A program made the position numbers and the translations under genes. Positions 1-9,568 of a stretch of DNA of 64,000 nucleotides are shown here, piece by piece (position 1 is the stretch's first letter; each line of letters begins with the position of its first letter). Source of the stretch: Runella defluvii (GTDB taxonomy: Bacteria > Bacteroidota > Bacteroidia > Cytophagales > Spirosomataceae); NCBI RefSeq assembly GCF_014195535.1, contig NZ_JACIBY010000022.1:31838-95837 (forward strand), written 5' to 3'. Below the pieces are notes generated by a model, which saw nothing but the letters and a program-made list of their open reading frames with translations, was not told the origin of the DNA and did no database searches.

Positions 1-1602
1 TCCTAACCAAGTCGCTACTTTATTGCTTCGAGCCGTGGCAATGAGCATATCAATCCCTTTAATAAACATGGTCGGCAATTCGTCCCAAAAAAGTGCTGAT
101 TTTAGCTTCCCTTTTTTGTTCACGAGCTTCATCATCCGAGAAGTATAGAGTGAAAACGCCGTACCATACACGCTAACCCGTTCGGGGTTGTTACCTGTGC
201 AAAGTATTTTGGGGTCGTCTGGATTGTTAATGTCTAAACTAAAATCATTGCCTGTCATTACCCAATATAGTGTTGGCGACGAAAGTCGGGCCATGGGAAT
301 GCGCACCGACGAAATCTGTCCTTCTAACTGCTCCATTGCGCCACCTGCTTTGGCATCAATAAACGGACGGACGTAAATCTCGACCTCGGGGTACTGCTCC
401 ATTATCTGAAACGTTTCGTCGTAACGGCGGTTGGTAAATTCGAGCGTGTGCGGAAAAGTACAGATTTGGCCTAATCGCTTAAAATCCTCCAAAAGTTTAG
501 GGCTTTGCTCGCCTTCATTCTTTTGTTTTTCTTGCTCGTACAACTCCCGATACTTCATGCTGACCGTTCGTAAATACCAAATCACCGAAGTTAGGAAGTT
601 AATCGCCGATTCGGGAAAAAACTCACCTTGCTTCTGCGCCCAAGTACGGTTGAGATTCAACATAATGGTTTGCGCTGATTCATAGGCATCCATTACGTCG
701 GTCATCAACTCTGGTAGCAGCGGATTACAACGATGTGAGTATTCAATGTCATCGAAATTGATTACATAAAATTTGGGGATAATTGGCTCACCGTTCGCTT
801 TTTTTCCCCAGGCAAATTTATTTTCCCGCAGGGTTTTCAAATACGCATTGTAGGCTTCTTCGGTTAAATCAGGGAACTTAAAATCATACACATACGCCGT
901 ATATCCCTTGTAAATAGACTGCCAAAGTGCGGGTATCAAAATAGCATACGACTTACCCGAGCCTGGCACTCCCAACACCATCGTCGAACGAAACGGGTTG
1001 ACTATATTGACCAAGCCTTCTCGCCATTTACCACGATAGTGATACGTTGTTTTGAAGTGAATTGAAAACTCGTTAGATACAAACGCTTCATTTTGAGGAA
1101 ATTCCTCATTTGATTCATTAAAAATATCATTTTCGGGCTGAGCAAAAAGCAATCGGGATAGGTGCTGACCTGACTTGATCAAAAACAGTGTACCCACCAA
1201 TGTGACGATAATATAGAGCGTATCAATCAGAATAGGAGAAAATGCTACTTTGAGGTAAAGCAAAAAAATTGAACCCATGAATAAGGCCGTCCCCATTGCG
1301 GCATCAGCCATAATTTTCTGCCGTTTTACATTTGGGTCAATCTTTCCTTTTGAGCCAAGTGAATACAGAAAAATCAGGAAGTAGGTCAGAATTTTAGAAA
1401 GAATAGGTGTATTAAAGAGCCCAAATTGGCGGTGGATCTTGGTCAAAAACGTATAAATGAAGCCTCGAATAGGTAGGCTTTCAGCTACAATCTCATGGCA
1501 AAACCACAAAAAGTGAAACACTAACAACAGAATGGCAATAATCAGCAATAGCTCAACACCCTGAGCATATCCTTCTTTCTCTTTGCTCGTCAGCCCCGAC
1601 AT
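1..1602 (-). CDS. VirD4/TraG-type conjugative coupling protein (3' end outside window)
   Basis: Type IV coupling ATPase that would bring the relaxase-DNA complex to the mating channel at the inner membrane. The frame is open from an ATG at 1602 to the window edge (534 codons), so the C-terminus is missing. The N-terminus is hydrophobic, with a WFC-containing segment near residues 25-38 like the YWFCY domain of Bacteroidetes coupling proteins, and further membrane segments to about residue 145. Walker A GVPGSGKS lies at residues 211-218 and a Walker B-like LFWDEL near residue 500. It is the last gene of the parA-led minus-strand unit, facing the tra operon. In CTnDOT nomenclature this role is MobC; family placement is confident, the symbol is not. 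Confidence 0.9.
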   Translation of the reverse strand, partial: MSGLTSKEKEGYAQGVELLLIIAILLLVFHFLWFCHEIVAESLPIRGFIYTFLTKIHRQFGLFNTPILSKILTYFLIFLYSLGSKGKIDPNVKRQKIMADAAMGTALFMGSIFLLYLKVAFSPILIDTLYIIVTLVGTLFLIKSGQHLSRLLFAQPENDIFNESNEEFPQNEAFVSNEFSIHFKTTYHYRGKWREGLVNIVNPFRSTMVLGVPGSGKSYAILIPALWQSIYKGYTAYVYDFKFPDLTEEAYNAYLKTLRENKFAWGKKANGEPIIPKFYVINFDDIEYSHRCNPLLPELMTDVMDAYESAQTIMLNLNRTWAQKQGEFFPESAINFLTSVIWYLRTVSMKYRELYEQEKQKNEGEQSPKLLEDFKRLGQICTFPHTLEFTNRRYDETFQIMEQYPEVEIYVRPFIDAKAGGAMEQLEGQISSVRIPMARLSSPTLYWVMTGNDFSLDINNPDDPKILCTGNNPERVSVYGTAFSLYTSRMMKLVNKKGKLKSALFWDELPTMFIKGIDMLIATARSNKVATWLG

Positions 1603-1708
1603 TTCAAATATTCATTTAATTAGGGGCTTAAAATAATAGAAACATTTAATTATATAACGTTAAATTATATTTTTATGTTATTTGAGTAGATAAGCGGCGG
1701 TATTTACA

Positions 1709-2149
1709 CTATTTGTTCTCAAATGCCCGCCTTAACTCTAAGGCTTTGGAATCCTTTTCTTCGTCCTCCTTCATTCGTTCTTTAAGGTGTTGATAATAGA
1801 GATACACTTTGTAATCGTTGGTGTGTTTGTAGTAAATCAACGCTCCAATCAGCGAGCCAGTCACAATTCCCATAAAATTATCCACTGAGTCTCGTACCAT
1901 GTAGTAGGTCAAAAATCCAATGATAAGCGTTAAGCCCCAAATCAAGATTAGACGAATAAACTTCACTTGAATCAATGCCCAAAAAGTCACCGCAGCAACA
2001 AAGAATACAAGCAAGCCATACGACCAATGCAAATCATATACCTTACAGACTTTATATCCCGCAAAAATGCCAATGGCAAGAGCTTCGTAGTCCAAAATCC
2101 CAATTGGATAATCAACTTCTGAATAATGTTTTCCGTACTCTAATTTCAT
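1709..2149 (-). CDS. small membrane protein of the parA unit, unknown
   Basis: A 146-residue protein with four predicted hydrophobic segments between residues about 20 and 110, followed by a charged C-terminal tail rich in Lys and Glu (coiled-coil-like). I do not recognise a family. It begins four bases after the ribbon-helix-helix gene and precedes the coupling protein on the same strand, so it is probably co-transcribed and may be a membrane accessory of DNA transfer. That role is inferred only from position. The 106 bp between it and the coupling protein are AT-rich with no obvious feature. Confidence 0.7.
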   Translation of the reverse strand: MKLEYGKHYSEVDYPIGILDYEALAIGIFAGYKVCKVYDLHWSYGLLVFFVAAVTFWALIQVKFIRLILIWGLTLIIGFLTYYMVRDSVDNFMGIVTGSLIGALIYYKHTNDYKVYLYYQHLKERMKEDEEKDSKALELRRAFENK

Positions 2150-2152
2150 TCT

Positions 2153-2422
2153 TTACAAATTCTTAAAGTGATCAATCAAAATCTGAGCCACCATGTCCTT
2201 GATGTTGATGTCCTGCTCCACCGCTTTGAGTTTGATTTTTTTCATCAGTGTAGCGGGAATTTTCACGTTAAACTGCGTGATTTCCTCCTCCGGCTCTTCC
2301 ACGGTTTTCTTCTGAACCTGTTGAACAGGTTCAACTTTTTGCATGGGCAAAGTAGCTGGCTCTTCCGCTAATTTTGTACTTAACTTGCCCAGGCGATTTT
2401 TAAATTCGTCACTTACTGCCAT
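2153..2422 (-). CDS. ribbon-helix-helix protein, likely ParA partner
   Basis: An 89-residue protein with a low-complexity N-terminal half (Pro, Glu, Gln, Val) and a C-terminal segment TQFNVKIPATLMKKIKLKAV with the beta-strand plus two helices of a ribbon-helix-helix DNA-binding domain. The ATG at 2422 is preferred; the frame could start at a TTG at 2431. It directly follows parA, the usual place of the centromere-binding ParB/ParG-type partner. It is therefore the best candidate for recognising a plasmid centromere and perhaps the repeated TATCAAAATAG-like motif found across the backbone (inference). Confidence 0.75.
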   Translation of the reverse strand: MAVSDEFKNRLGKLSTKLAEEPATLPMQKVEPVQQVQKKTVEEPEEEITQFNVKIPATLMKKIKLKAVEQDINIKDMVAQILIDHFKNL

Positions 2423-2436
2423 ATTGCTCAATTCGT

Positions 2437-3033
2437 TTAAAGTTGTCCTACGATTTCTTCGGCTAACGCCATGATTTCTTCACGTGCCTTTGCATCTTCG
2501 ATATTTCCTACCCCATTAGCCACTACCGACCGAATGTAACTTACCCGCTCCATAATTTTTGTTTTCAAAGTTGGAATCGGGTAGCTATCCAAAATACTTT
2601 TGATGTCGGCATTGACACTCGTGCGGTGTTTCACCATGTTCAAAACAATTCCTGCCTTCATGGCCGGATTTTGTTTTTGGGCCTCAGCAATCAGAGCAAT
2701 AGTTGCTTTAATAGCCATAACGTCCAAATAACTCACCTTGGTAGGCACTAACACAAAATCCGAAATCTCAAATAGCGTTGAAAGTTGGTCTGTTAAGTAA
2801 GGCGGTGTGTCAATAATCAAAATATCTAACTCTGGCACATCTCCTGTGGTCAGAACTTCCTGCGGTACGAGTGTAATCCCTTCAAGCAAGTCACCCAAAC
2901 CTACTACGCTGCCTTGTAAATCGGTATCGAGAATACCTACTTTGAGCGTATCCTTAAATAGAAAGGAAAGGTTCAATGCCAATGTGGTCTTGCCTACTCC
3001 CCCCTTTTGATGTGCCACGGTTATTACTTTCAT
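2437..3033 (-). CDS. parA: ParA family partition ATPase
   Basis: A 198-residue ParA/MinD-type ATPase. The deviant Walker A KGGVGKTT is at residues 8-15 directly after the start, Walker A' and B regions follow (GILDTDLQGS near 36, DILIIDTPP near 75), and there is no N-terminal DNA-binding domain, so it is the short ParA type. The start is the ATG at 3033, which places the Walker motif in its usual position; a longer frame to 3069 is unlikely. It heads a minus-strand unit with a ribbon-helix-helix partner and would segregate the plasmid. It diverges from the tra operon across a very AT-rich 266-bp region. Confidence 0.9.
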   Translation of the reverse strand: MKVITVAHQKGGVGKTTLALNLSFLFKDTLKVGILDTDLQGSVVGLGDLLEGITLVPQEVLTTGDVPELDILIIDTPPYLTDQLSTLFEISDFVLVPTKVSYLDVMAIKATIALIAEAQKQNPAMKAGIVLNMVKHRTSVNADIKSILDSYPIPTLKTKIMERVSYIRSVVANGVGNIEDAKAREEIMALAEEIVGQL

Positions 3034-3299
3034 CGGTTTTTTATAAAGTCTTTTTCTGGGACAAATCAACTGATAAATAGTAAAATATCAAAATAAAAAT
3101 GTATCTGAATAGAAAAATATTAAAATATCTTACTAAAAATCTGTCAAGTTTTAACAGAACATAATTCATTGATTTATACATGAATAAAGATACATTATGG
3201 TTTTAAATAAATAATTTTTATTATTTTGATAGCTTTAATAATAAATAAAATGATTTATTTTGCGTTTGAAAATTAATCACAAACCAAAATAAATACGTA
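3034..3299. promoter_or_regulatory. AT-rich divergent region between parA and the tra operon
   Basis: This 266-bp gap holds no gene. It must carry the promoters of the divergent parA unit and tra operon and is a natural place for a centromere. At 3078-3145 there are several phased copies of a TATC/TATT-AAATA motif (for example ATATCAAAATA and AATATTAAAATATC), and another TTTTGATAG-type copy lies at 3222-3230. The same motif recurs at many backbone gene boundaries, consistent with a binding site for a plasmid-encoded protein. Confidence 0.4.
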
Positions 3300-3620
3300 T
3301 TGATGAAAAGGAAGGTTCACTACCTATGGGGAGTTGCATTGACAATAGCGACCTTAACCCAATCCAACGCACAGAACGCAGGAATTCAACGAGGCGCACA
3401 GGTAATTGAGCAACAAGCTACCGCTTTGCAGTCTTATTTCCAGCCCGTAACCACCATTATCTATGTAATTGCCGCCATTGTAGGCTTAGTTGGCGGATTT
3501 CGGATTTATAGTAAGTGGCAAAATGGTGACCAAGATACCCAAAAAGCCGCTGTGGGCTGGATGGGTGCAATTTTGTTCATTTTAGCCATTGCTGCTACCC
3601 TACAAGCTGTCTTCTTTTAA
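3300..3620 (+). CDS. traE: TraE-like conjugation protein (DUF4134), copy 1
   Basis: A 106-residue protein with a signal peptide ending near residue 24 (SNAQ) and two transmembrane helices joined by a short cytoplasmic loop containing FRIYSKWQNGD, the hallmark of DUF4134/TraE pilin-like subunits of Bacteroidetes mating apparatus (VirB2-like). It opens the tra operon and is followed at once by two paralogues with the same R-I-Y/L-F-x-K-W architecture. It probably forms part of the pilus or channel. Confidence 0.85.
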   Translation: MMKRKVHYLWGVALTIATLTQSNAQNAGIQRGAQVIEQQATALQSYFQPVTTIIYVIAAIVGLVGGFRIYSKWQNGDQDTQKAAVGWMGAILFILAIAATLQAVFF

Positions 3621-3624
3621 GCCA

Positions 3625-4014
3625 ATGAAACGACTCCAATATATCGTTTCTTCATTATTACTGATTGCACTAATGAATGAATATACATTTGCTCAATCAG
3701 TAGATTTGACGAAGAAAAACGGGTTTTCGAGGGTGGGAATTGGTGAACAATTCACCGACCCGCTGCATGATAACCTTTCTATGTTCGTCACCTTTACTTA
3801 TTTAGTCTGCGGGCTGATCGGATTGATTGGTGGATTACGCATCTATAACCGTTGGCAACTGGGTGAAAGTGAACGTATTACAATTGAAATTTGGAGGTGG
3901 GTGGCTGCCATACTGGCCGTACTTGCCATCACTACGGGTCTGAGTGCTTACGTTTCAGAAATGGAAGTAGGTTCTCGGCGAGTTACTCAGCAAGATTTTG
4001 GAATTAACCCTTAA
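3625..4014 (+). CDS. TraE-like paralogue (DUF4134), copy 2
   Basis: A 129-residue paralogue of the preceding gene: signal peptide ending at about residue 24 (TFAQ), then two membrane helices flanking LRIYNRWQLGE, the same position and motif as in copy 1. I chose the ATG at 3625, four bases after the previous stop; an upstream in-frame codon at 3589 lies inside copy 1. The C-terminus has an extra tail of about 20 residues. Tandem DUF4134 genes may give a mixed pilin. Confidence 0.8.
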   Translation: MKRLQYIVSSLLLIALMNEYTFAQSVDLTKKNGFSRVGIGEQFTDPLHDNLSMFVTFTYLVCGLIGLIGGLRIYNRWQLGESERITIEIWRWVAAILAVLAITTGLSAYVSEMEVGSRRVTQQDFGINP

Positions 4015-4016
4015 AA

Positions 4017-4436
4017 ATGGACTCATTCTACGCCATAGCCCGAAATACCTGCCTATCATTAGCCGCTGCCGCTGCGGTGATTGCGGGATTACGGCTTTTT
4101 CAAAAATGGAACCGTGGTGAAGAAGTAGAAGGCATGATTTTTATCTGGTTAATCGGAATCTTGTTTGCGGGTGGTATCGTAGTCATGGTAGATAATTTCA
4201 TCGTCGGCGGAGCTTATGTCTTTTTTACGGGAATTTCGGGAACAGCAGAAGGTCTTTCAATTGAACTTTATCAAGCCTCATTACTACTCGGTATCGTTAT
4301 TACAATTGTGGGAATCATCAAAATCTACCGAAAATTTCAAAATGGTGAAGAGGACATTTACGAGTATATGCTCAAATGGTTTGGTTCATTGGTGTTTTTG
4401 TTCAGTATGGGTTATTTAATCAGTGCGATTTTATGA
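4017..4436 (+). CDS. TraE-like paralogue (DUF4134-like), copy 3
   Basis: A 139-residue membrane protein, three bases downstream of copy 2. It has four hydrophobic segments and carries the TraE-type loop twice, as LRLFQKWNRGEE near residue 25 and IKIYRKFQNGEED near residue 100, so it looks like a fusion of two DUF4134-like halves without a clear signal peptide. Its stop overlaps the start of traF (ATGA), indicating translational coupling. Confidence 0.7.
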   Translation: MDSFYAIARNTCLSLAAAAAVIAGLRLFQKWNRGEEVEGMIFIWLIGILFAGGIVVMVDNFIVGGAYVFFTGISGTAEGLSIELYQASLLLGIVITIVGIIKIYRKFQNGEEDIYEYMLKWFGSLVFLFSMGYLISAIL

Positions 4437-4765
4437 AGTCTTTTCCTGTTTTTAGGGGCGTTGACAATGAAATTGAGTTTCGAGGACTACGAGGCAAACA
4501 TTTCTACTACGCCGCCGTCGGAATCATCGCCAGTATTTTCCTGACGCTGTTTTTGTACATCATTGGTTTAAACACACTGATTGCCATTTCAGTGTTGTTG
4601 ATCAGCGCAGGGAGTACGCTTTTTTATACTTACGATGCCAATAAACGGCACGGACGCTGGGGTGAAATCAAACTGGCCGTCAAAAATCACAAGCCCTTTT
4701 ATGTTTACCAAAATCGTTCGTTTGCTCGATTGATTGAAGTACGAACCTTATCCAAACGCAAGTGA
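4433..4765 (+). CDS. traF: TraF-like conjugation protein (DUF4133)
   Basis: A 110-residue protein with two adjacent hydrophobic segments (residues about 25-65) and a basic C-terminal half, matching DUF4133/TraF, the VirB3-like inner-membrane component that accompanies the VirB4 ATPase. I chose the ATG at 4433, which overlaps the preceding stop. Its own stop overlaps the GTG start of traG, so this part of the operon is coupled. Confidence 0.8.
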   Translation: MKSFPVFRGVDNEIEFRGLRGKHFYYAAVGIIASIFLTLFLYIIGLNTLIAISVLLISAGSTLFYTYDANKRHGRWGEIKLAVKNHKPFYVYQNRSFARLIEVRTLSKRK

Positions 4766-7284
4766 AAAGTATCAATCCAAACAAGGCAAAAAATCTTGAA
4801 ACACTATTCCCTATTTTGGCAGTGGATGCCGAAACGGATATCATTGTTTCTAAAAATGCAGATTTGTCGGTAGCTTTTGAAATGAAAGTCCCCGAAATAT
4901 TCGCCATTTCGGATAGCGAATACGATACGCTGCATGATATTTTGGTTCGGGCAATCAAGATTCTGCCCATTGGCTACATGATTCATAAGCAAGATATTTT
5001 TATTGAGGATGAATACAATCCAAATTTTGAGAGTGAATATCTGCAATCCAACAATTATGTTGCTTGGGAAAACGAACGACACTTTGCAGAGCGTCCCTAC
5101 CTGCGGCATCGTTGCTATTTGTACATTACTCGTCCTGCTTCTTCGCCTTTGAAACGAACCAGTCAGCAATCTTCGCTACTCAAACGGCATTTAGTACCCA
5201 AGGAAATCCAAGATCCAAAAACGTGGATTGAGTTTACAGACATCGTAAATCAATTCGAGGCAACCTTCAACGATTCTGGAAAGGTAAAGCTGAACAGGCT
5301 GAACAAAGACGAAATTCTCGGTACAAAAAGAGAAACAGGAATTTTTCAAAAATACTTTTCGCTTTCGTTCGATGATGAAGCGCTGTACGACCTCGAAACA
5401 AGAGACGGTTTGAAAGTAGCAGGTAACACAACTTACACCTACGCCATTACCGAACTCAACGATTTTCCGAATGATTTGCAAAATTCGGCTCGGCTCGAAC
5501 AGTTCTCGACTGATAGCAGTCATTTTCCCATTTCGTCGGGTTCGACGCTTGGAATGATGCTCTCCTGCAATCACGTATATAATCAGGCGTTAGTGATTTG
5601 CGACGGTGATGCAATGGTAAATGAAATGGTCGGTGAAGTACGCCGACACTATTCTTTTTCAGCATGGTCGAAGGAAAACGAAGTGAGTATTTCAGCCAAA
5701 GATACCTTCATGGGAGAAGTAAAAGCCAACAACCGAAAGGTTGTAAAAGCACATTTCAATGTGATGGTTTTTCACCGAGATTCCGAAACTGCCGACAATT
5801 ATCGTTCATTAGCAGCAGCGGCGATTTCCAAGTTAGGTTTCAAGCCAAAGTTGGCTACTTGGGACGCTGAAACGTTGTTCTGGGCTTGTATTCCCGGTAA
5901 TATTTCAGAAATTGGGAAAGACAATTTGGCTACTTGTTTTTTGGAAGAGGCTACAACCATCTGGAACGTAGAAACCAATTACCAAGATGGCTTTTTCAAC
6001 AAAAATGGAATTCTGCTCACTGACCGCTTTGGCCGCCCGTGTATGGTGGATCCTTTCTTTGCACCGTTGGAAAAAGGTTTGATTTCCAATCGAAATTTTA
6101 TGGTCATTGGCCCATCGGGGTCGGGTAAGTCGTTTACGATGAACAACATCATTTACTACTTACTTTCACACGGTGTTCATATCAGCATGGTGGACGTGGG
6201 ACACTCGTACAAACGCCTGTGCCATCTTATGGGCGGAAGGTACATTACCTACGAAACTGATAACCCGATAAATTTCAATCCGTTCTATATGAAGGATTTG
6301 AACCCCGATGAAGAAACCAAAGATGCTTTGGCTAACTTATTGATGGCACTTTGGAAGAAGGACGGGGAACGGTCATCAAAGTCAGAAGAAGTAACCATTT
6401 CGAGCATTGTTCACGAATACTACGCAGCATTGCGTCGCCATAGAAATGATGGAAACGACCTTTTCGCCTGCTTTGATAGTTTTTATGAGTTTACCCAAAC
6501 CGAATACCCGGACATTTTCAGGCAGAATCAAGGACGTTCGGAGAAAGAATTCGACTTACAAAATTTTCTGTACGTATTACGCCCATATTACAAAGGTGGC
6601 CAATATGATTACCTGCTCAATTCTCGGCAAAACATTGACCTCATGGACTTACCTTTTGTGATTTATGAGCTGGACAATATCAAAGACCACCCCGTACTGT
6701 TTCCTGTGACAACCATCATGATTATGAACACTTACGTTCGTAAGCTGTTCACTGTCAAAGGTGTGTTGAAAATGCTGGTGATTGAAGAAGCTTGGAAAGC
6801 TTTGGCAAAGGATAGTTTTTCCGACTTCCTCAGGTGGTGTTCTAAAACTGTTCGGAAACATTACGGCTCATTGGGAGTAGTTACGCAGGAAGTAGATGAT
6901 TTGGTTGGAAATGCCATCGTCAAAGACGCCATTATCAACAATTCACCCATTAAGTTTCTGCTCGACCAGAGCAATTATGAGAAACGTTTTGGCGAAATCA
7001 TGCAGACACTGGCACTCTCAGAAAAGCAGGCCAACATCATTTTGAGTATCAACAAAGGCAAAAACCCAAATCGCCCACCTTACAAAGAATTGGCATTATT
7101 ACTGGGTGATTATTGTAAAGTTTATGGTGTCGAAGTTTCCAAAACTGCCTATGGAACATTCACAACTGAGCGGCGAGAAGTAGAGGAAATTCAAGACTTA
7201 GCCCAAAACAAGTACAACGGCAACCTTGAAAATGCCGTAAAAGCGTGGGCAAATGGTGAACGAGCAACTGTTTTTCAACCTTAA
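4762..7284 (+). CDS. traG: TraG, VirB4-family conjugation ATPase
   Basis: An 840-residue VirB4/TraG-type ATPase powering assembly of the mating channel. Walker A GPSGSGKS is at residues 450-457 and a Walker B region MLVIEEAWKAL near 671-681; the segment GGQYDYLLNS and the C-terminal FGEIMQTLALSEKQ region are typical of the Bacteroidetes TraG family. The start is a GTG at 4762 overlapping the traF stop (GTGA), which fits the coupled layout. The length is usual for the family. Confidence 0.93.
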   Translation: MKSINPNKAKNLETLFPILAVDAETDIIVSKNADLSVAFEMKVPEIFAISDSEYDTLHDILVRAIKILPIGYMIHKQDIFIEDEYNPNFESEYLQSNNYVAWENERHFAERPYLRHRCYLYITRPASSPLKRTSQQSSLLKRHLVPKEIQDPKTWIEFTDIVNQFEATFNDSGKVKLNRLNKDEILGTKRETGIFQKYFSLSFDDEALYDLETRDGLKVAGNTTYTYAITELNDFPNDLQNSARLEQFSTDSSHFPISSGSTLGMMLSCNHVYNQALVICDGDAMVNEMVGEVRRHYSFSAWSKENEVSISAKDTFMGEVKANNRKVVKAHFNVMVFHRDSETADNYRSLAAAAISKLGFKPKLATWDAETLFWACIPGNISEIGKDNLATCFLEEATTIWNVETNYQDGFFNKNGILLTDRFGRPCMVDPFFAPLEKGLISNRNFMVIGPSGSGKSFTMNNIIYYLLSHGVHISMVDVGHSYKRLCHLMGGRYITYETDNPINFNPFYMKDLNPDEETKDALANLLMALWKKDGERSSKSEEVTISSIVHEYYAALRRHRNDGNDLFACFDSFYEFTQTEYPDIFRQNQGRSEKEFDLQNFLYVLRPYYKGGQYDYLLNSRQNIDLMDLPFVIYELDNIKDHPVLFPVTTIMIMNTYVRKLFTVKGVLKMLVIEEAWKALAKDSFSDFLRWCSKTVRKHYGSLGVVTQEVDDLVGNAIVKDAIINNSPIKFLLDQSNYEKRFGEIMQTLALSEKQANIILSINKGKNPNRPPYKELALLLGDYCKVYGVEVSKTAYGTFTTERREVEEIQDLAQNKYNGNLENAVKAWANGERATVFQP

Positions 7285-7295
7285 TATCTATTCCC

Positions 7296-8297
7296 ATGAT
7301 ACACTTAAAACCCTTAAAATTACTCGCTCTGACAGGTTTATTGACTTTTTTTCAATTGAAAGCCAATGCCCAATTTGTTGTGTCTGACCCTTTACACACG
7401 GCAGTTACTCAGCTCATCAAACTATTACAAGACCCCTCATTTAAAACCTTGGTCAAGAATGTCGAAAAGTTAAAGAGAGTAACCAGTGGTGTGCAGCAAT
7501 TTCACCGGGGAACTCAGTTGGTTTCAACCATTACTCAAACAACTTCGATGCTTAACCAAATGGCAAATTCAATTGGAAAAGATGGACATATCTATCCTGC
7601 TGAGTACCAAATGATTATTCAGGATTTCCAAGGTCTAACCAAGGCGGGTACGGACATTTTGAAAGATATGCGACAATCTACCTCACAAAATATTCTGGAA
7701 ATGAATGATTCTGAACGGATGAACTGGCTCAATATGGCGCACGAACGAGCGGGAAAATTTCAAAATCTGGTACAGGCATACTACAATCGAATTCGAGCCA
7801 CGTCCATGCGGAGGGCAGGAAATTTAAGAGACCGTCAGGCCACGGCAAAACTCTATGACATTGCTTTGGCAAACGTCACGACCAATCCGTTAGGAGGTAA
7901 TTTCAACTTTAACAACGGAAACGAACAAGCCTATGACGCCTTTTACCCCGAAGGTTCATCCGTTCTGGACAATTATACCGAAACCGAAGATGCGGTAAAA
8001 ATGCGGCAGGCACAGGAAGATTTTAATAAACGCCTCTTGAATTACCAAGATGAGTTACAAATCGCCGAAATGAAAGCTCAACGCATTGCACTGGGGATAA
8101 AACTGGCCGAGGGTTATCGGCCCATTGAAAACTGGGCAGGCACTAAAACGGTGGGCTGGGCTACCCCCGATGGCAAAGAGATTTCCAAAGAAGAATTTGA
8201 AGTAATAGTCAAAATTTTAGGAAGGGAACTTCTCGTTCCTATGCGGGAAGAGCTGACCAAAAAATATCGAATTGACGAAGGCATTAAACTAAAATAG
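7296..8297 (+). CDS. TraI-like periplasmic conjugation protein (DUF4141)
   Basis: A 333-residue protein with a signal peptide cut after NAQ at about residue 26, followed by FVVSDPLHTA, the start characteristic of the DUF4141 proteins called TraI in Bacteroidetes transfer operons. The remainder is predicted mostly helical and soluble, VirB5-like by position between the VirB4 and VirB6 homologues. The family call rests on the N-terminal motif and gene order. Confidence 0.75.
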   Translation: MIHLKPLKLLALTGLLTFFQLKANAQFVVSDPLHTAVTQLIKLLQDPSFKTLVKNVEKLKRVTSGVQQFHRGTQLVSTITQTTSMLNQMANSIGKDGHIYPAEYQMIIQDFQGLTKAGTDILKDMRQSTSQNILEMNDSERMNWLNMAHERAGKFQNLVQAYYNRIRATSMRRAGNLRDRQATAKLYDIALANVTTNPLGGNFNFNNGNEQAYDAFYPEGSSVLDNYTETEDAVKMRQAQEDFNKRLLNYQDELQIAEMKAQRIALGIKLAEGYRPIENWAGTKTVGWATPDGKEISKEEFEVIVKILGRELLVPMREELTKKYRIDEGIKLK

Positions 8298-8298
8298 C

Positions 8299-9564
8299 AT
8301 GAACTTCGATATTCTAAAAACCCTCGAACAAGTCTATCAAAGCACCCTGACCAGTTCTAATAGTGCGGCTGAGAAAATCGAAGTCAGCATACGAGCGGCT
8401 GCGGGAATCGGAGCATTGGTGTATATCTTTTCGAGACTAATTGGGCAGATTTCCCGTAATGAACCGATTGACTTTTTTCCGTATCTACGACCGTTTCTGA
8501 TGGTTTTACTTATTGCCTCTGCACCCAAGATGTGCGACGTAATGGACGCTTTTGGCAAGAAAACAGTAGGTTTGGTCAACGCATCGAACGGGGATTTGTA
8601 CGAAAAGGTAAAGAAGAATACCGAAATGATACAAAAGAAAATTCGGGAGAAGTGGGATGAAATTGGAACTAATCCTCAACGATACAAAGAAATTTTCGGT
8701 GGTGACCTAAACGAAGACCGTGAAGCATTTATGGGTCTGGGTAGCGTAGGGGTTGATTTTAAAATTGGCTTTCAGCGGTTTACCGAAGAATTCAAGTTTC
8801 AGATTCTATCAGCTCTTCAAGATATTCTGATGGCAATCATGCACTTGGCCGAAGCCATTTTATTCTTGATTTCCATCTGTTACCGTCTTATCCTTCGCAT
8901 GGGTGCACCCATTGCATTTGTATTAGCAATCTTCCCTGGCTTTACCCAAAATATTGCCAGTTGGTTTGGTAGCTACATCAACTACACGCTTATGCCTACC
9001 GTAGCCGCTTTGTACAGCAGCATTGCATTTGCTGCTTCGGATGCTTACCTAAACGCCTACGACCCTGCTGCTGCCGTACAGTCAGGCGGAGCTGAGGCAC
9101 AGCAACCCGAATATTTGGGACTGGCTTACATCGCCCTGCTCGTCATGTTCTTAATTGGCTATTTTCAAGTTCCGTCCATGACCAATATGCTCGTAACCGT
9201 CGGAGGAGTCGGTGCTATGGTACAAGGTGCTACCCGCATGGCCAATCAAACGCTTGGCAGTGCAGCCTCATCAGTTGCCAAAGGAACGGCTGGGTCTGGT
9301 ATTCGGATATCGAGAGATACCAGTAAAGCTTCATTAGATGGTTTAGGAAACATTCCCAAGAACGTTTCAGCAGGGGTGCAACAAGGCTCGACCAAAGGAG
9401 CAACATATAGCCTACAGGGGAAAATAGTGGGTGGGGTTATTGGCGGAGTCGGTGGTTTGGCAAAATCTACAATTGGAGCTACCGCCATCGGAGCACTGAA
9501 CGCTACCAAACAAGAGGGTAAACGCCAAAAGAATCGCTTTAATCGTAAAATTAACCGTTTGTAA
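8299..9564 (+). CDS. traJ: TraJ, VirB6-like inner membrane protein
   Basis: A 421-residue polytopic membrane protein, with hydrophobic segments at about residues 30-80, 180-260 and 270-300 and a long C-terminal tail rich in Gly, Ala and Ser ending in a basic stretch. This is the build of Bacteroidetes TraJ, the VirB6-like core of the transfer channel. It starts one base after the TraI-like gene and is followed by a small membrane protein and traK, the expected order. Confidence 0.8.
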   Translation: MNFDILKTLEQVYQSTLTSSNSAAEKIEVSIRAAAGIGALVYIFSRLIGQISRNEPIDFFPYLRPFLMVLLIASAPKMCDVMDAFGKKTVGLVNASNGDLYEKVKKNTEMIQKKIREKWDEIGTNPQRYKEIFGGDLNEDREAFMGLGSVGVDFKIGFQRFTEEFKFQILSALQDILMAIMHLAEAILFLISICYRLILRMGAPIAFVLAIFPGFTQNIASWFGSYINYTLMPTVAALYSSIAFAASDAYLNAYDPAAAVQSGGAEAQQPEYLGLAYIALLVMFLIGYFQVPSMTNMLVTVGGVGAMVQGATRMANQTLGSAASSVAKGTAGSGIRISRDTSKASLDGLGNIPKNVSAGVQQGSTKGATYSLQGKIVGGVIGGVGGLAKSTIGATAIGALNATKQEGKRQKNRFNRKINRL

Positions 9565-9568
9565 ATCT

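Noticed and set aside
3589..4014. Second DUF4134 gene starting at 3589 and overlapping the first
   Set aside because: The upstream start would encode residues unrelated to the family before the signal peptide; the ATG at 3625 gives a normal signal peptide.
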